From positions 1-64,000 of the forward strand of contig JADJNZ010000011.1 in assembly GCA_016714015.1 (NCBI GenBank): 64,000 bases of DNA. Reading direction: 5' to 3'. The notes below the pieces were generated by a model. The model was not told the origin of the DNA. It ran no database searches and was given only the letters and a program-made list of their open reading frames with translations. A program made the translations under genes and the position numbers. This DNA comes from Gemmatimonadota bacterium. Lineage in GTDB: Bacteria > Gemmatimonadota > Gemmatimonadetes > Gemmatimonadales > Gemmatimonadaceae. Positions 40,072 through 47,221 of this stretch are shown here, piece by piece. Every line of letters starts with the position of its first letter. Position 1 is the stretch's first letter.

Positions 40072-40146
40072 GGTGGATGTAGCTCAGTCGGTTAGAGCAT
40101 CGGATTGTGGTTCCGAGGGTCGCGGGTTCGAATCCCGTCATCCACC
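40072..40146 (+). tRNA. tRNA-His (GTG)
   Basis: A full cloverleaf is seen. Acceptor GTGGATG pairs with CATCCAC, and an extra 5' G (40072) opposite C40146 gives the histidine-specific G-1:C73 pair. Anticodon loop TTGTGGT, T arm with GGTTCGAATCC. The 3' CCA is not encoded. Confidence 0.95.
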
Positions 40147-40194
40147 CCTTGAGAGGGCAGATGGCAGAGGGCGGACGGCAGTGCCACCCTTTGA

Positions 40195-40267
40195 AGGTCC
40201 GTAGCTCAATTGGTAGAGCACCGGTCTCCAAAACCGGCGGTTGGGGGTTCGATTCCCTCCGGGCCTG
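40195..40267 (+). tRNA. tRNA-Trp (CCA)
   Basis: Acceptor AGGTCCG pairs with CGGGCCT (one G-T), anticodon stem CCGGT/ACCGG with loop CTCCAAA giving anticodon CCA, T loop TTCGATT, discriminator G. No encoded CCA end. Confidence 0.95.
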
Positions 40268-40322
40268 TTGAGGATGAAGGTGGAAGGTCGAAGGTGGAAA
40301 GCAGCACCTCGCAGGATCCTTT

Positions 40323-40395
40323 GGCGGTATCGTCTAGGGGACTAGGACACGGCCCTCTCAAGGCTGGAACACGGGTTCGAATCCCGTTACCGCTA
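40323..40395 (+). tRNA. tRNA-Glu (CTC)
   Basis: Acceptor GGCGGTA pairs with TACCGCT (G-T at the first pair), anticodon loop CTCTCAA gives CTC, and the D arm has TCGTCTAGGGGACTAGGA typical of glutamate tRNA. CCA not encoded. Confidence 0.93.
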
Positions 40396-40434
40396 TGCAG
40401 GAGCTAGGCAGGCGCAGGGACTCGCAGGACGATC

Positions 40435-40506
40435 GGCCCCATCGTCTATCGGTTAGGACGACACCCTTTCAAGGTGTAGAGACGGGTTCGATTCCCGTTG
40501 GGGCTA
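40435..40506 (+). tRNA. tRNA-Glu (TTC)
   Basis: Acceptor GGCCCCA pairs with TGGGGCT, anticodon stem ACACC/GGTGT with loop CTTTCAA giving TTC, T arm GACGGGTTCGATTCCCGT. The second glutamate isoacceptor in the cluster; CCA not encoded. Confidence 0.94.
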
Positions 40507-40602
40507 TGACAGCCCGGCGGGCTGGATGAAGGAAGGGTGAAGGTGGAAGGGATCAGGCAGGGCGAGGGAGACGTCCCCCGTTCGGTGCACGATCAATGAG
40601 TT

Positions 40603-40677
40603 GGGGGCGTAGCTCAGTTTGGTTAGAGCACTCGACTGTCACTCGAGAGGTCGCGGGTTCGAGCCCCGTCGCTCCCG
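40603..40677 (+). tRNA. tRNA-Asp (GTC)
   Basis: Acceptor GGGGGCG pairs with CGCTCCC (one G-T), anticodon stem CTCGA/TCGAG with loop CTGTCAC giving GTC, T arm GCGGGTTCGAGCCCCGT, discriminator G. Confidence 0.95.
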
Positions 40678-40761
40678 TTCTACGAAGAAGGTCGAAGGAT
40701 GAAGGTGGAAAGTCGGCTCCCACCTTCGTCCTTCATCCTTGACCCTTCATCGGTTCGGATT

Positions 40762-40843
40762 GCCCTGGTGGTGAAATTGGTAGACACGCCATCTTGAGGG
40801 GGTGGTGCCGCAAGGCGTCGCGGTTCGAGTCCGCGCCAGGGCA
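40762..40843 (+). tRNA. tRNA-Leu (GAG)
   Basis: Acceptor GCCCTGG pairs with CCAGGGC. The anticodon stem CCATC/GGTGG has loop TTGAGGG, giving GAG. A long variable arm (TGCCGCAAGGCGT) marks it as leucine type. T arm CGCGGTTCGAGTCCGCG. Confidence 0.93.
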
Positions 40844-40908
40844 TGGTTGGGCAGGTCGTAGAGGGTAGGCGGGCGATGAACACCGCGCCGTTCGCTACTT
40901 CCTGATTC

Positions 40909-40980
40909 GCCACAGTAGCTCAGGGGTAGAGCACTCGATTCGTAATCGAGCGGTCGTGGGTTCAATTCCCACCTGTGGCT
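40909..40980 (+). tRNA. tRNA-Thr (CGT)
   Basis: Acceptor GCCACAG pairs with CTGTGGC, anticodon stem CTCGA/TCGAG with loop TTCGTAA giving CGT, T arm GTGGGTTCAATTCCCAC, discriminator T. Last tRNA of the cluster. Confidence 0.95.
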
Positions 40981-41015
40981 TGTGATAAGGCAGAAGGGGG
41001 AAGGAGGAAGGAAGA

Positions 41016-41041
41016 AAGGGCGCTCCTTCGGGGGCGCCCTT
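41016..41041. terminator. Bidirectional hairpin between the tRNA cluster and glnK
   Basis: AAGGGCGC pairs with GCGCCCTT around a ten-base loop. The element lies between two converging transcription units (tRNA-Thr and glnK, whose stop is at 41081) and starts with A-rich and ends with T-containing sequence, so it could stop both. Confidence 0.55.
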
Positions 41042-41080
41042 CGTGTTTCGCACCTTCGTCTTGGCGCCGACGGCCGACGG

Positions 41081-41437
41081 TCAGCTCGCCGCGATGGGGG
41101 TCACGGCGCTCGAGTCGGTCTCGCCGGTCCGGATGCGGACGACGCGCTCCACCGGCATCACGAAGATCTTGCCGTCGCCGACGTCGCCGGTGCGCGCGCC
41201 GGCGACGATCGCGTCGATCGTCGGCTGCACGAACGGCTCGCTCACGCCGATCTCGAGCCGCACCTTCGCCTGCAGGTCCATCTTCACCGTCACGCCGCGA
41301 TAGGTCTCGACGTGCTCGGTCTCGCCCCCGTGGCCCTGCACCTTGCTCACCGTCAGGCCGCGCACGTCGGCGCGGTAGAGCTGCTCGAGCACGGCGGTGA
41401 GCCGCTCGGGACGGATGATCGCGACGACGAGCTTCAT
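41081..41437 (-). CDS. glnK: Nitrogen regulatory protein P-II (GlnK type)
   Basis: This 118-aa trimeric signal protein binds ATP/ADP and 2-oxoglutarate and blocks AmtB when nitrogen is sufficient. It starts MKLVVAIIRPERLTAVLEQL. The T loop is GHGGETEHVETYRGVTVKMDL with Tyr51 of TYRG for uridylylation, and the B loop is ARTGDVGDGKIFV. It follows amtB on the same strand with a TGATG overlap, the standard amtB-glnK pairing in reversed order, so it is most likely the GlnK paralogue. Confidence 0.95.
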   Translation of the reverse strand: MKLVVAIIRPERLTAVLEQLYRADVRGLTVSKVQGHGGETEHVETYRGVTVKMDLQAKVRLEIGVSEPFVQPTIDAIVAGARTGDVGDGKIFVMPVERVVRIRTGETDSSAVTPIAAS

Positions 41438-42747
41438 CAGGCGCTCCGGGCGAGCGGGGTGGTGACGATCGGGTGCGTGGCGGTCGGCGCGAGCGCCGGG
41501 GTGACGCTCTCGAGGACGAGGATGGCGCCTTCGCCGTCGGTGTAGCCCTCCTCGCCGTGCTCGCCGACATCGACGCCGGCGGCCTCGTCACGCGCGGTCA
41601 CGCGGAGCGGCACCACCTTGCCGATCACGAAGAGGATCGCCCAGGTGGCGACGGCGGTCCAGGCGGCCGCGACGGCCACGCCGAGTGCCTGCAGCCCGAG
41701 CTGCATCGGCGCGCCCTCGAGGAGTCCGGCCGGACCGCCCCACGCGGTGCTGGTGAAGACACCGGTGAGGAGGGCGCCGACCGCGCCGCCCGTGCCGTGG
41801 GCGCCGAGGACGTCGAGCGAGTCGTCGAGGCGCGTGCGGACGCGGTAGAGGATGACGAGATGGCAGGGGATGGCGGTGAGTGCGCCGATGGCGAGCGCGG
41901 CGCGCGGGCTCACGAAGCCGCAGGCGGGCGTGATGGCGACGAGCCCGACGACGAGCGCGGTGCCGGCGCCGACCGCGGTCGCGCGACCGGTGCGCCAGTA
42001 CTCGAGGGCCATCCACATCGCCATCGCGGCGAACGGCGCGAGGATGGTGTTCACCGTGGCCTGCACGGCGGTGCCGTTCACCGCGAGGGCGCTGCCACCG
42101 TTGAAGCCCACCCAGCCGAACCAGAGCAGCGCGGCGCCGGTGAGCATCATCGGCACGTTGTGCGGGAGGAAGGCCTGTCGCCCGTAGTCGCGACGCGGGC
42201 CGACCATGAGCGCCGCCACCCAGGCGGCCGTGCCGGCCGTGATGTGCACGACGGTGCCGCCGGCGAAGTCGAGGATGCCGAGCTTGCCCATCCAGCCGCC
42301 GCCCCAGACCCAGTGCGCGACGGGAGAGTAGACGAGGAGCGTCCACGCCCCGAGGAAGAGGACGTACGCGCTGAACCGCATGCGCTCGACGATCGCGCCC
42401 GAGATGAGCGCGGCGGTGATGATCGCGAAGGTGCCCTGGTAGGCGAAGAAGAGCAGGTTCGGGATGGTGCCGCCCTCGCGCAGTTCGAGGCCGATCCCGT
42501 TCATCAAGGCGAACGAGAGGTCGCCGAGCAGCGTGCCGCCGGTGCCGAAGGCGAGGGAGTACCCGAGGAGCGCCCAGAGGAGGCCCACGACGCCGACGGC
42601 GACGAGGGACATCATCATGGTGTTGAGGATGCTCTTGGCGCGGACCAGCCCGCCGTAGAAGAGGGCGAGGGCGGGGGTCATCAGGAGCACCAGGGCGGTG
42701 CTCAGGAGGACGAAGAGAGTGTCGGGTGCGTTGAGGGCAGGCGGCAC
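41437..42747 (-). CDS. amtB: Ammonium transporter AmtB
   Basis: This 436-aa channel protein has eleven membrane helices. Visible landmarks are FYGGLVRAKSILNTMMMS, the region FAGGTVVHITAGTAAWVAAL, FGWVGFNGGSALAVN, AIPCHLVILYRVR, and LDVLGAHGTGGAVGALLTGVF with the second pore histidine. The cytosolic tail GVDVGEHGEEGYTDG is the conserved GlnK-docking end, extended by about 35 residues. It lacks a clear signal peptide. A promoter and a pair of direct repeats lie in the AT-rich region upstream. Confidence 0.95.
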   Translation of the reverse strand: MPPALNAPDTLFVLLSTALVLLMTPALALFYGGLVRAKSILNTMMMSLVAVGVVGLLWALLGYSLAFGTGGTLLGDLSFALMNGIGLELREGGTIPNLLFFAYQGTFAIITAALISGAIVERMRFSAYVLFLGAWTLLVYSPVAHWVWGGGWMGKLGILDFAGGTVVHITAGTAAWVAALMVGPRRDYGRQAFLPHNVPMMLTGAALLWFGWVGFNGGSALAVNGTAVQATVNTILAPFAAMAMWMALEYWRTGRATAVGAGTALVVGLVAITPACGFVSPRAALAIGALTAIPCHLVILYRVRTRLDDSLDVLGAHGTGGAVGALLTGVFTSTAWGGPAGLLEGAPMQLGLQALGVAVAAAWTAVATWAILFVIGKVVPLRVTARDEAAGVDVGEHGEEGYTDGEGAILVLESVTPALAPTATHPIVTTPLARSA

Positions 42748-42786
42748 GGAAGGCGGCGGCTGGAGGTCGGGTGACCGGCAGCCGGA

Positions 42787-42815
42787 ATACTATTCATGTC
42801 GTGCCGCAAACGCAA
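42787..42815 (-). promoter_or_regulatory. Putative sigma-70 promoter of amtB-glnK
   Basis: On the minus strand TTGCGT (42815-42810), 17 bases and TAGTAT (42792-42787) make a promoter with a 40-nt leader to the ATG at 42747. No convincing sigma-54 site (GG-N10-GC with TTGC) was found. Confidence 0.45.
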
Positions 42816-42851
42816 GAAATCACGCACAAAAACACTGAATCATATCGAAAA

Positions 42852-42892
42852 TCGCACTTCTGTCACGAAAAACAAGACAAATTCGCACTTCT
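42852..42892 (-). promoter_or_regulatory. Direct repeats upstream of amtB, possible activator sites
   Basis: Minus-strand AGAAGTGCGA occurs twice (42892-42883 and 42861-42852), 31 bases apart, about three helical turns, in an AT-rich stretch 40-80 bases upstream of the amtB promoter. Spacing and position suit a dimeric nitrogen-response activator binding the same helix face. Confidence 0.45.
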
Positions 42893-42908
42893 CGGCCTCG
42901 CCTCCGCG

Positions 42909-44045
42909 TCAGGTCATCGCCCGCCGGGCCCGGAAGATGGCGAGCGAGGCCGCCGCGATCACCACCGCGAGCGCGAGCGCATTCTGGTGCATCGGGATGC
43001 CAGGCCCCGGCGTGTACGGCTCCGTCCGCGCCGAGAGATAGCCGTGGACCCAGGCCGCGAAGGGCTCGCCGGACGATGCCGTGTACGCCTCCCGCAGACC
43101 GCGCGGATCGCGCCAGAGCTGCCCGAACCGTTCCTCGCCGAGCTCCTCGAGCAGTCCGGCCATCATCGCGGAGCGTAGCAACCAGTTCTCGGGCTGCCAG
43201 CGCGCCGAGTTGTTGACCTGCACGCCCGGGAACTCCGTCACGAGCGCCGTGCGGTCGATCGGCTGTGGTTCGAACCACTCGGAATAGATGGCGGAGGAGA
43301 CGTCCGCGCCGATGAAGCGATCGCACGCCTCGAGCCGACCGACGCGGCACGCGAGCGCGGCCTCGGCTGGCTCGTTCCACCCCCAGATGCGGATGCCGAG
43401 CGCGACGCGCGACGTATCGCCGACGTAGGCGGGCGGGACCTGCAGGAACCGCGCGGCGATCCCGCGGGTCTCGCTGAGCCAGGCGGCGGTCCCCTCGCCC
43501 GGCTGGCCGAACGCCGCATGGAACGCGCAGGTGCTCAGCAGCCGCTGCGACGCGACGGGGAAGAACTTCGAACGCGAGGAGGGCTGCAGCACGTAGCGCA
43601 CCACACACGGCTCCCCGGCGCGCTCGGGGAGCACGACCGCCTGCGTATAGAACCCGCCGGCCGCAGGCCCCGAGTCCACCTCCACGATCACCGCCACCGG
43701 ATAGCGCGTCGGCAGGGCGTCGGCGCCGCGCAGTTCGCCCATCACGCGCTCCTCGATGAGGTCGCGCGTCGCCTGCGGGACGGCGGGAGCGAACCGGAAG
43801 AGCGGGCGGTCGGCGGGCACACCCGTGACGCCGCGCGCGGCGACGCGCGCTTCGCCGCGCGAGACCACCACGCTCGCGACGTTGAGCCGGCCGCGCTCGG
43901 TGTTCCAGACCTCGAACAGCGAGTCGGAGCGCGAATCCATCCCCCAGAACGTCGTGCCCGTGGCCTCGGACTTGGGGACGATAACCGCGGCGGCGGTCGC
44001 CGCGGCGAGCACCGTGCCTCCCACCCACTTGAGCACCGCGTTCAT
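42909..44045 (-). CDS. Unknown protein anchored by both ends (operon with YtrA-type ABC system)
   Basis: This 378-aa protein has an N-terminal hydrophobic segment (WVGGTVLAAATAAAVIV) and a C-terminal one (ALALAVVIAAASLAIFRARR) with a basic tail. The roughly 330-residue middle is probably periplasmic and contains peptidase-MA-like features (FAAWVHGYLS near the end, AFHAAFGQPGEGTAAWLSE in the centre) but no HExxH. It overlaps the preceding gene by ATGA and ends the YtrA operon. Function unknown. Confidence 0.6.
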   Translation of the reverse strand: MNAVLKWVGGTVLAAATAAAVIVPKSEATGTTFWGMDSRSDSLFEVWNTERGRLNVASVVVSRGEARVAARGVTGVPADRPLFRFAPAVPQATRDLIEERVMGELRGADALPTRYPVAVIVEVDSGPAAGGFYTQAVVLPERAGEPCVVRYVLQPSSRSKFFPVASQRLLSTCAFHAAFGQPGEGTAAWLSETRGIAARFLQVPPAYVGDTSRVALGIRIWGWNEPAEAALACRVGRLEACDRFIGADVSSAIYSEWFEPQPIDRTALVTEFPGVQVNNSARWQPENWLLRSAMMAGLLEELGEERFGQLWRDPRGLREAYTASSGEPFAAWVHGYLSARTEPYTPGPGIPMHQNALALAVVIAAASLAIFRARRAMT

Positions 44046-45193
44046 AGGAACCTCCGGCGCGTGGCCAGGGCGAGCAGGATCCCGCTCCACGCGAGGGTCG
44101 TGAAGAACAACGGCACGGTTGTCGCGCCGCGTGTCTCGTCGAGCGCGCGGAAGACGCGGGCCCGCCAGCCGATGAGCAGCGAGTCGGACGAGACGCCGGC
44201 GATGTGCGCGGCGGCCTCGACGGACGACGCATCCTTCCGCTCCGCGGCGCGCGCGACCGCCTCCGTCCCGCCGATCTCGATCGCATACGTGAGCAAGGTC
44301 CCGCGCGAGGCCGCGTTGAACGGATCCGGGATGTCGACCCGGTCCATGAGCCGCGCGCAGACCGCCTCGTTCCCGGCGAGGCAGGCACGGCGCTCGGCGA
44401 AGAAGACGCTGTCGCCGAGCGCGGGGAGCCGCCCGACGGTGACGATCGCCTTGAAGTCGACCGGGTCGTAGTAGTGGGTGGGGTCCTTCGCGCCGTCGAA
44501 CGGCAGCAGGAGCGTCTCGCACGCGGCAACCGCACCGTTGGCGCAGCGGCGGGCGGTGCCCGACCACGACGTCGCGAGCCGACGCGCCACCTCGGCGAAG
44601 ATGTCCTCGTTCGGCATGAACGCCGCGTAGCCGGCCATATGGCGCAGTGCAGGGGTGGCGGCGACGAGCGAGACGCCCGCCGACATCAGCACGAAGCGCT
44701 CGACCTCGTCCACGGCGACCGGACTGACGGTGACCCCCGGCTCCTGCTTGACGTCGAGCCGTGCGAGCCGGACGCGATGCCGGAAGTCCACGCGTCGCAG
44801 GCCCATCTGGTCGCGCGCGGACGGGTCCTCGTACTCGATGCCCCAGCGCGCGGAGGCGAGAAGGGCGACGGCGGCCGCGCCATGGCGCTCACGCAGGATC
44901 CGCTCGGCGCGCGCGAAGCCGGCGACGGCGGCCGCACTGTCGCCCGACGGGAGCCCGGCGCTCGCGGCGACGCTGCCGATCGCGCTGGTCACGAGGGGGT
45001 GATCGAAGACGACCGTCCGGCCGAAGCGGCCATCGTAGACGCGCCGCGCCTCTGTCGTCCGTGCCGACTGTTCGTTCTTCCGTGCCCGCCACGTCTCGAG
45101 GTCCTGCGCACCGAGGGGCGCCATCGCGGCGCCGCTCGACAGCGCCATCGCCGACGCGGCCGCCCAGATGAGGACGCGCCGCCGCTCAGACAT
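44042..45193 (-). CDS. Unknown exported protein with C-terminal membrane anchor
   Basis: This 383-aa protein has a signal peptide (VLIWAAASAMALSSGAAMA) and a last hydrophobic helix (TVPLFFTTLAWSGILLALA) with basic tail RRRFL. The middle is helical with Cys pairs (RRCANGAVAACETLLL, RRACLAGNEAVCARLM). It is co-oriented with and overlaps its partner genes (8 bases with the permease, ATGA with the downstream gene). No family is recognised; shared architecture with the next gene suggests the pair assembles at the membrane near the ABC transporter. Confidence 0.6.
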   Translation of the reverse strand: MSERRRVLIWAAASAMALSSGAAMAPLGAQDLETWRARKNEQSARTTEARRVYDGRFGRTVVFDHPLVTSAIGSVAASAGLPSGDSAAAVAGFARAERILRERHGAAAVALLASARWGIEYEDPSARDQMGLRRVDFRHRVRLARLDVKQEPGVTVSPVAVDEVERFVLMSAGVSLVAATPALRHMAGYAAFMPNEDIFAEVARRLATSWSGTARRCANGAVAACETLLLPFDGAKDPTHYYDPVDFKAIVTVGRLPALGDSVFFAERRACLAGNEAVCARLMDRVDIPDPFNAASRGTLLTYAIEIGGTEAVARAAERKDASSVEAAAHIAGVSSDSLLIGWRARVFRALDETRGATTVPLFFTTLAWSGILLALATRRRFL

Positions 45194-45842
45194 CGATCAG
45201 CATCCACTCGGCGCCGAAGACGCCGAGCGGCCCCGGGTACTCGAAGAGCGCGCCGAGCAGGTTCGTGACCCACTCGCTGTGCCCGGTGCTCTCGGCGCCG
45301 ATCGCGAAGACGGAGAAGCCGACGAGCAGGATGAGCAGCACCTTCGCGGCGCTCTTCCCCGACAGATACTGCAACGCGAACGTCAGCGCGTACCCGACGA
45401 ACGAGCCGAGAAGGAAGCGTGCGGCGAGCCCGATCGGATACGCGTGCAGGGTGCTCGGGATCTCGATCATCGCGAGGATGAGGAGCGAGCCGAGCAGCAG
45501 CGCGAGGGTCGGGACGACGAGCAGCACCGCGCCGGCGCCGAAGCGGAGCATGACGTAGCGATGCCACGGCAGCGGGAGCGAGAGCGGGTAGACGTGCTTC
45601 GCCGCGGCATCCGCCTGCCACGCGTGCGCGACCATCACGAAGCCCGTGAGGAAGGCGAGGATCGCGAGCGCGGTGCCGAGGATGCCGAACCCGCTCAGCA
45701 CCTCCATCGCCGAGGCGGTCCGATAGTAGGAGCCGTGGAAGGTGCGCCAGATCGCAGCGGGCGCCGCGAAGCTGAGCACCGAGAGCGTCGCGAGGGAGAT
45801 GCGCGACCACTTGATCTGGGTGTACAGGATCTGGCCGAACAT
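45186..45842 (-). CDS. ABC-2-like membrane permease
   Basis: This 218-aa protein has six hydrophobic segments, the pattern of a short ABC-2 permease (YTQIKWSRISLATLSVLSFAAP at the start, then helices at about 50-70, 95-130, 140-165, 170-190). It has no conserved catalytic motif. It starts at a TGATG overlap with the ATPase gene, so it is most likely its transport partner, as in YtrA/YtrB-like systems. Confidence 0.7.
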   Translation of the reverse strand: MFGQILYTQIKWSRISLATLSVLSFAAPAAIWRTFHGSYYRTASAMEVLSGFGILGTALAILAFLTGFVMVAHAWQADAAAKHVYPLSLPLPWHRYVMLRFGAGAVLLVVPTLALLLGSLLILAMIEIPSTLHAYPIGLAARFLLGSFVGYALTFALQYLSGKSAAKVLLILLVGFSVFAIGAESTGHSEWVTNLLGALFEYPGPLGVFGAEWMLIDV

Positions 45843-46747
45843 CAGCGGGTCTCCTGGGTGACGGTGCGGGCGCCGCGGAGCAGTTCGACGAAGCTCTCCT
45901 CGAGGTCGAGGTCCTGGATCTCGCGCACGTCGGCACCGACGCGCTGGAACCACTCGCGCATCTCCGGCTGCCAGCCGCGCACGACCCACTCCTCGTGCGA
46001 CGCGGTGAGCGTCTCGCGCGAGAGCAGCGCGAACGGCGCCGCATCGCGCACCACCGGGGCCTGAGAGACGCGGAGCCGCTTGATCCCGCTCCGGAACTCC
46101 TGCATCGGCAGTTCGGCGATCATGCGGCCGCCGTCCATCACGCCGACCCAGTCGCAGATGCGCTCCTGCTCGTGCACGAGGTGGCTGGAGATGAACACCG
46201 TCGCCTGCTTCGCTTCGACGTACTCGACGAGCGCGCCGAGCACTTCGCGGCGGATCACCGGGTCGAGGCCGTCGGTCGGTTCGTCGAGCACGAGGAGCTC
46301 GGCGCGCTGCGAGAGCGCGAGGAGCATCATGAGCTTGCCGGCCTCGCCCTTGGAGAGGCGCTGGACGAGCTGGTCCTCGCGGAGCCCGAAGCGCTTGCGG
46401 AGCCGCTCGGCCTCGGTGCCGTCGAAATCCTTGTAGAAGGCGCGATGGTAGCGGATCGACTCATCGACCGTGAGCGACTGGTAGAGGTGCAGCCGCTCCG
46501 GCACGTACCCGATCCGCTCGAGCGCCCGATGCGCGAACTTGGGCACGCTGTGGCCGAGCACCTCGATCGCGCCATCGGCGGGCGGGAGCATGCCGAGCAT
46601 GAGGCGGATGGTCGTCGTCTTGCCCGACCCGTTGGGGCCGAGGTACCCGTAGATGGCGCCGGTCGGAACCGTCATCGCGAGGTCGCGGATGGCGAACTCC
46701 TTTCCGGCGCGCCAGGCGAGATTGCGGATCTTGATCGCGTCGGTCAC
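45842..46747 (-). CDS. ABC transporter ATP-binding protein (YtrB-like)
   Basis: This 301-aa ATPase has Walker A YLGPNGSGKTTTIRLMLG, the signature as LSKGEAGKLMMLLAL (LSGGQ diverged to LSKGE), Walker B LLVLDEPTDGLD and switch His FISSHLVHE. A C-terminal extension of about 80 residues (from RVSQAPVV) is typical of antibiotic or bacteriocin-response ABC systems. It lies between the GntR regulator gene (4-base overlap) and the permease. Confidence 0.87.
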   Translation of the reverse strand: MTDAIKIRNLAWRAGKEFAIRDLAMTVPTGAIYGYLGPNGSGKTTTIRLMLGMLPPADGAIEVLGHSVPKFAHRALERIGYVPERLHLYQSLTVDESIRYHRAFYKDFDGTEAERLRKRFGLREDQLVQRLSKGEAGKLMMLLALSQRAELLVLDEPTDGLDPVIRREVLGALVEYVEAKQATVFISSHLVHEQERICDWVGVMDGGRMIAELPMQEFRSGIKRLRVSQAPVVRDAAPFALLSRETLTASHEEWVVRGWQPEMREWFQRVGADVREIQDLDLEESFVELLRGARTVTQETR

Positions 46748-47121
46748 TTGGACTCCGGGAGTTCGCGTTCGAGGGCGGTGTGCAGGTCGGAAGGGGAGAG
46801 TCCCTGCCGCGCGGCCTCGGTGAGCATCTGGCGGACGAAGCGCTGGGCGGCGACGGACTTCTCCTTCGCGCGCGTCTCGGTGGGGACGTCGGCGACGAAG
46901 GTCCCGGAGCCCTGCCGCATCTCCAGGATCCGATCGCGTTCGAGCTCGCGATAGGCTTGGACGATCGTGGCGGGATTCACGCGCAACTGGGTCGCCAGGG
47001 CGCGGACGCTGGGGAGACTCTCGCCCTTGACCAGCTCACCCGCCGCGACCGCCAACCGGATGCGGTCGGCGATCTGGGCGTAGAGCGGCGTTGGGCTGCG
47101 AGGATCGATGGATTTGAACAC
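46744..47121 (-). CDS. YtrA-type GntR-family repressor
   Basis: This 125-aa protein has the winged helix of the GntR family (TPLYAQIADRIRLAVAAGEL, LPSVRALATQLRVNPATIVQAYRELE, GSGTFVAD) and the short C-terminal dimerisation helices of the YtrA subfamily, without an effector domain. Members repress their own ABC operon until cell-envelope stress. GTG start at 47121 lies five bases from a palindrome that is probably its own operator. Confidence 0.9.
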   Translation of the reverse strand: MFKSIDPRSPTPLYAQIADRIRLAVAAGELVKGESLPSVRALATQLRVNPATIVQAYRELERDRILEMRQGSGTFVADVPTETRAKEKSVAAQRFVRQMLTEAARQGLSPSDLHTALERELPESK

Positions 47122-47125
47122 TTGC

Positions 47126-47155
47126 CCTACTGTGTTGGTGTAACCATACAGTAGG
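47126..47155. promoter_or_regulatory. Operator of the YtrA-type regulator
   Basis: CCTACTGT and ACAGTAGG form an exact 8-base inverted repeat with a 14-base centre that is itself partly symmetric, covering the -10 box and transcription start of the operon. Autorepression by the GntR protein encoded next to it is the natural reading. Confidence 0.65.
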
Positions 47156-47176
47156 ACGACCGGGAATCCCTGTCAA
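47148..47176 (-). promoter_or_regulatory. Promoter of the YtrA operon
   Basis: On the minus strand TTGACA (47176-47171, consensus), 17 bases and TACTGT (47153-47148) give a promoter whose -10 box is part of the operator palindrome. The expected leader before the GTG is about 20 nt. Confidence 0.65.
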
Positions 47177-47221
47177 GAGCCCGGAAGCGGCGACGGGGCG
47201 CCGCGGGGACCGGCCCCCGGG

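Larger units (their letters stand above)
40271..41015. repeat. Purine-rich GAAGG repeats in the tRNA spacers
   Basis: Several of the spacers between tRNA genes carry short degenerate copies of the same motif: 40271-40301 (ATGAAGGTGGAAGG then GAAGGTGGAAAG), 40524-40551 (GATGAAGGAAGGGTGAAGG), 40684-40712 (GTCGAAGGATGAAGGTGG), its inverted copy at 40717-40750 (CCACCTTCGTCCTTCATCC) and 40984-41015 (GCAGAAGGGGGAAGGAGG). The third and its inverted copy could form a hairpin. They look like a dispersed intergenic repeat that has spread between tRNA genes rather than promoters or processing signals. Confidence 0.6.

Noticed and set aside
42748..42908. Sigma-54 promoter for amtB
   Set aside because: No GG-N10-GC element with TTGC was found on the minus strand; the closest GGCACG lacks the partner box.
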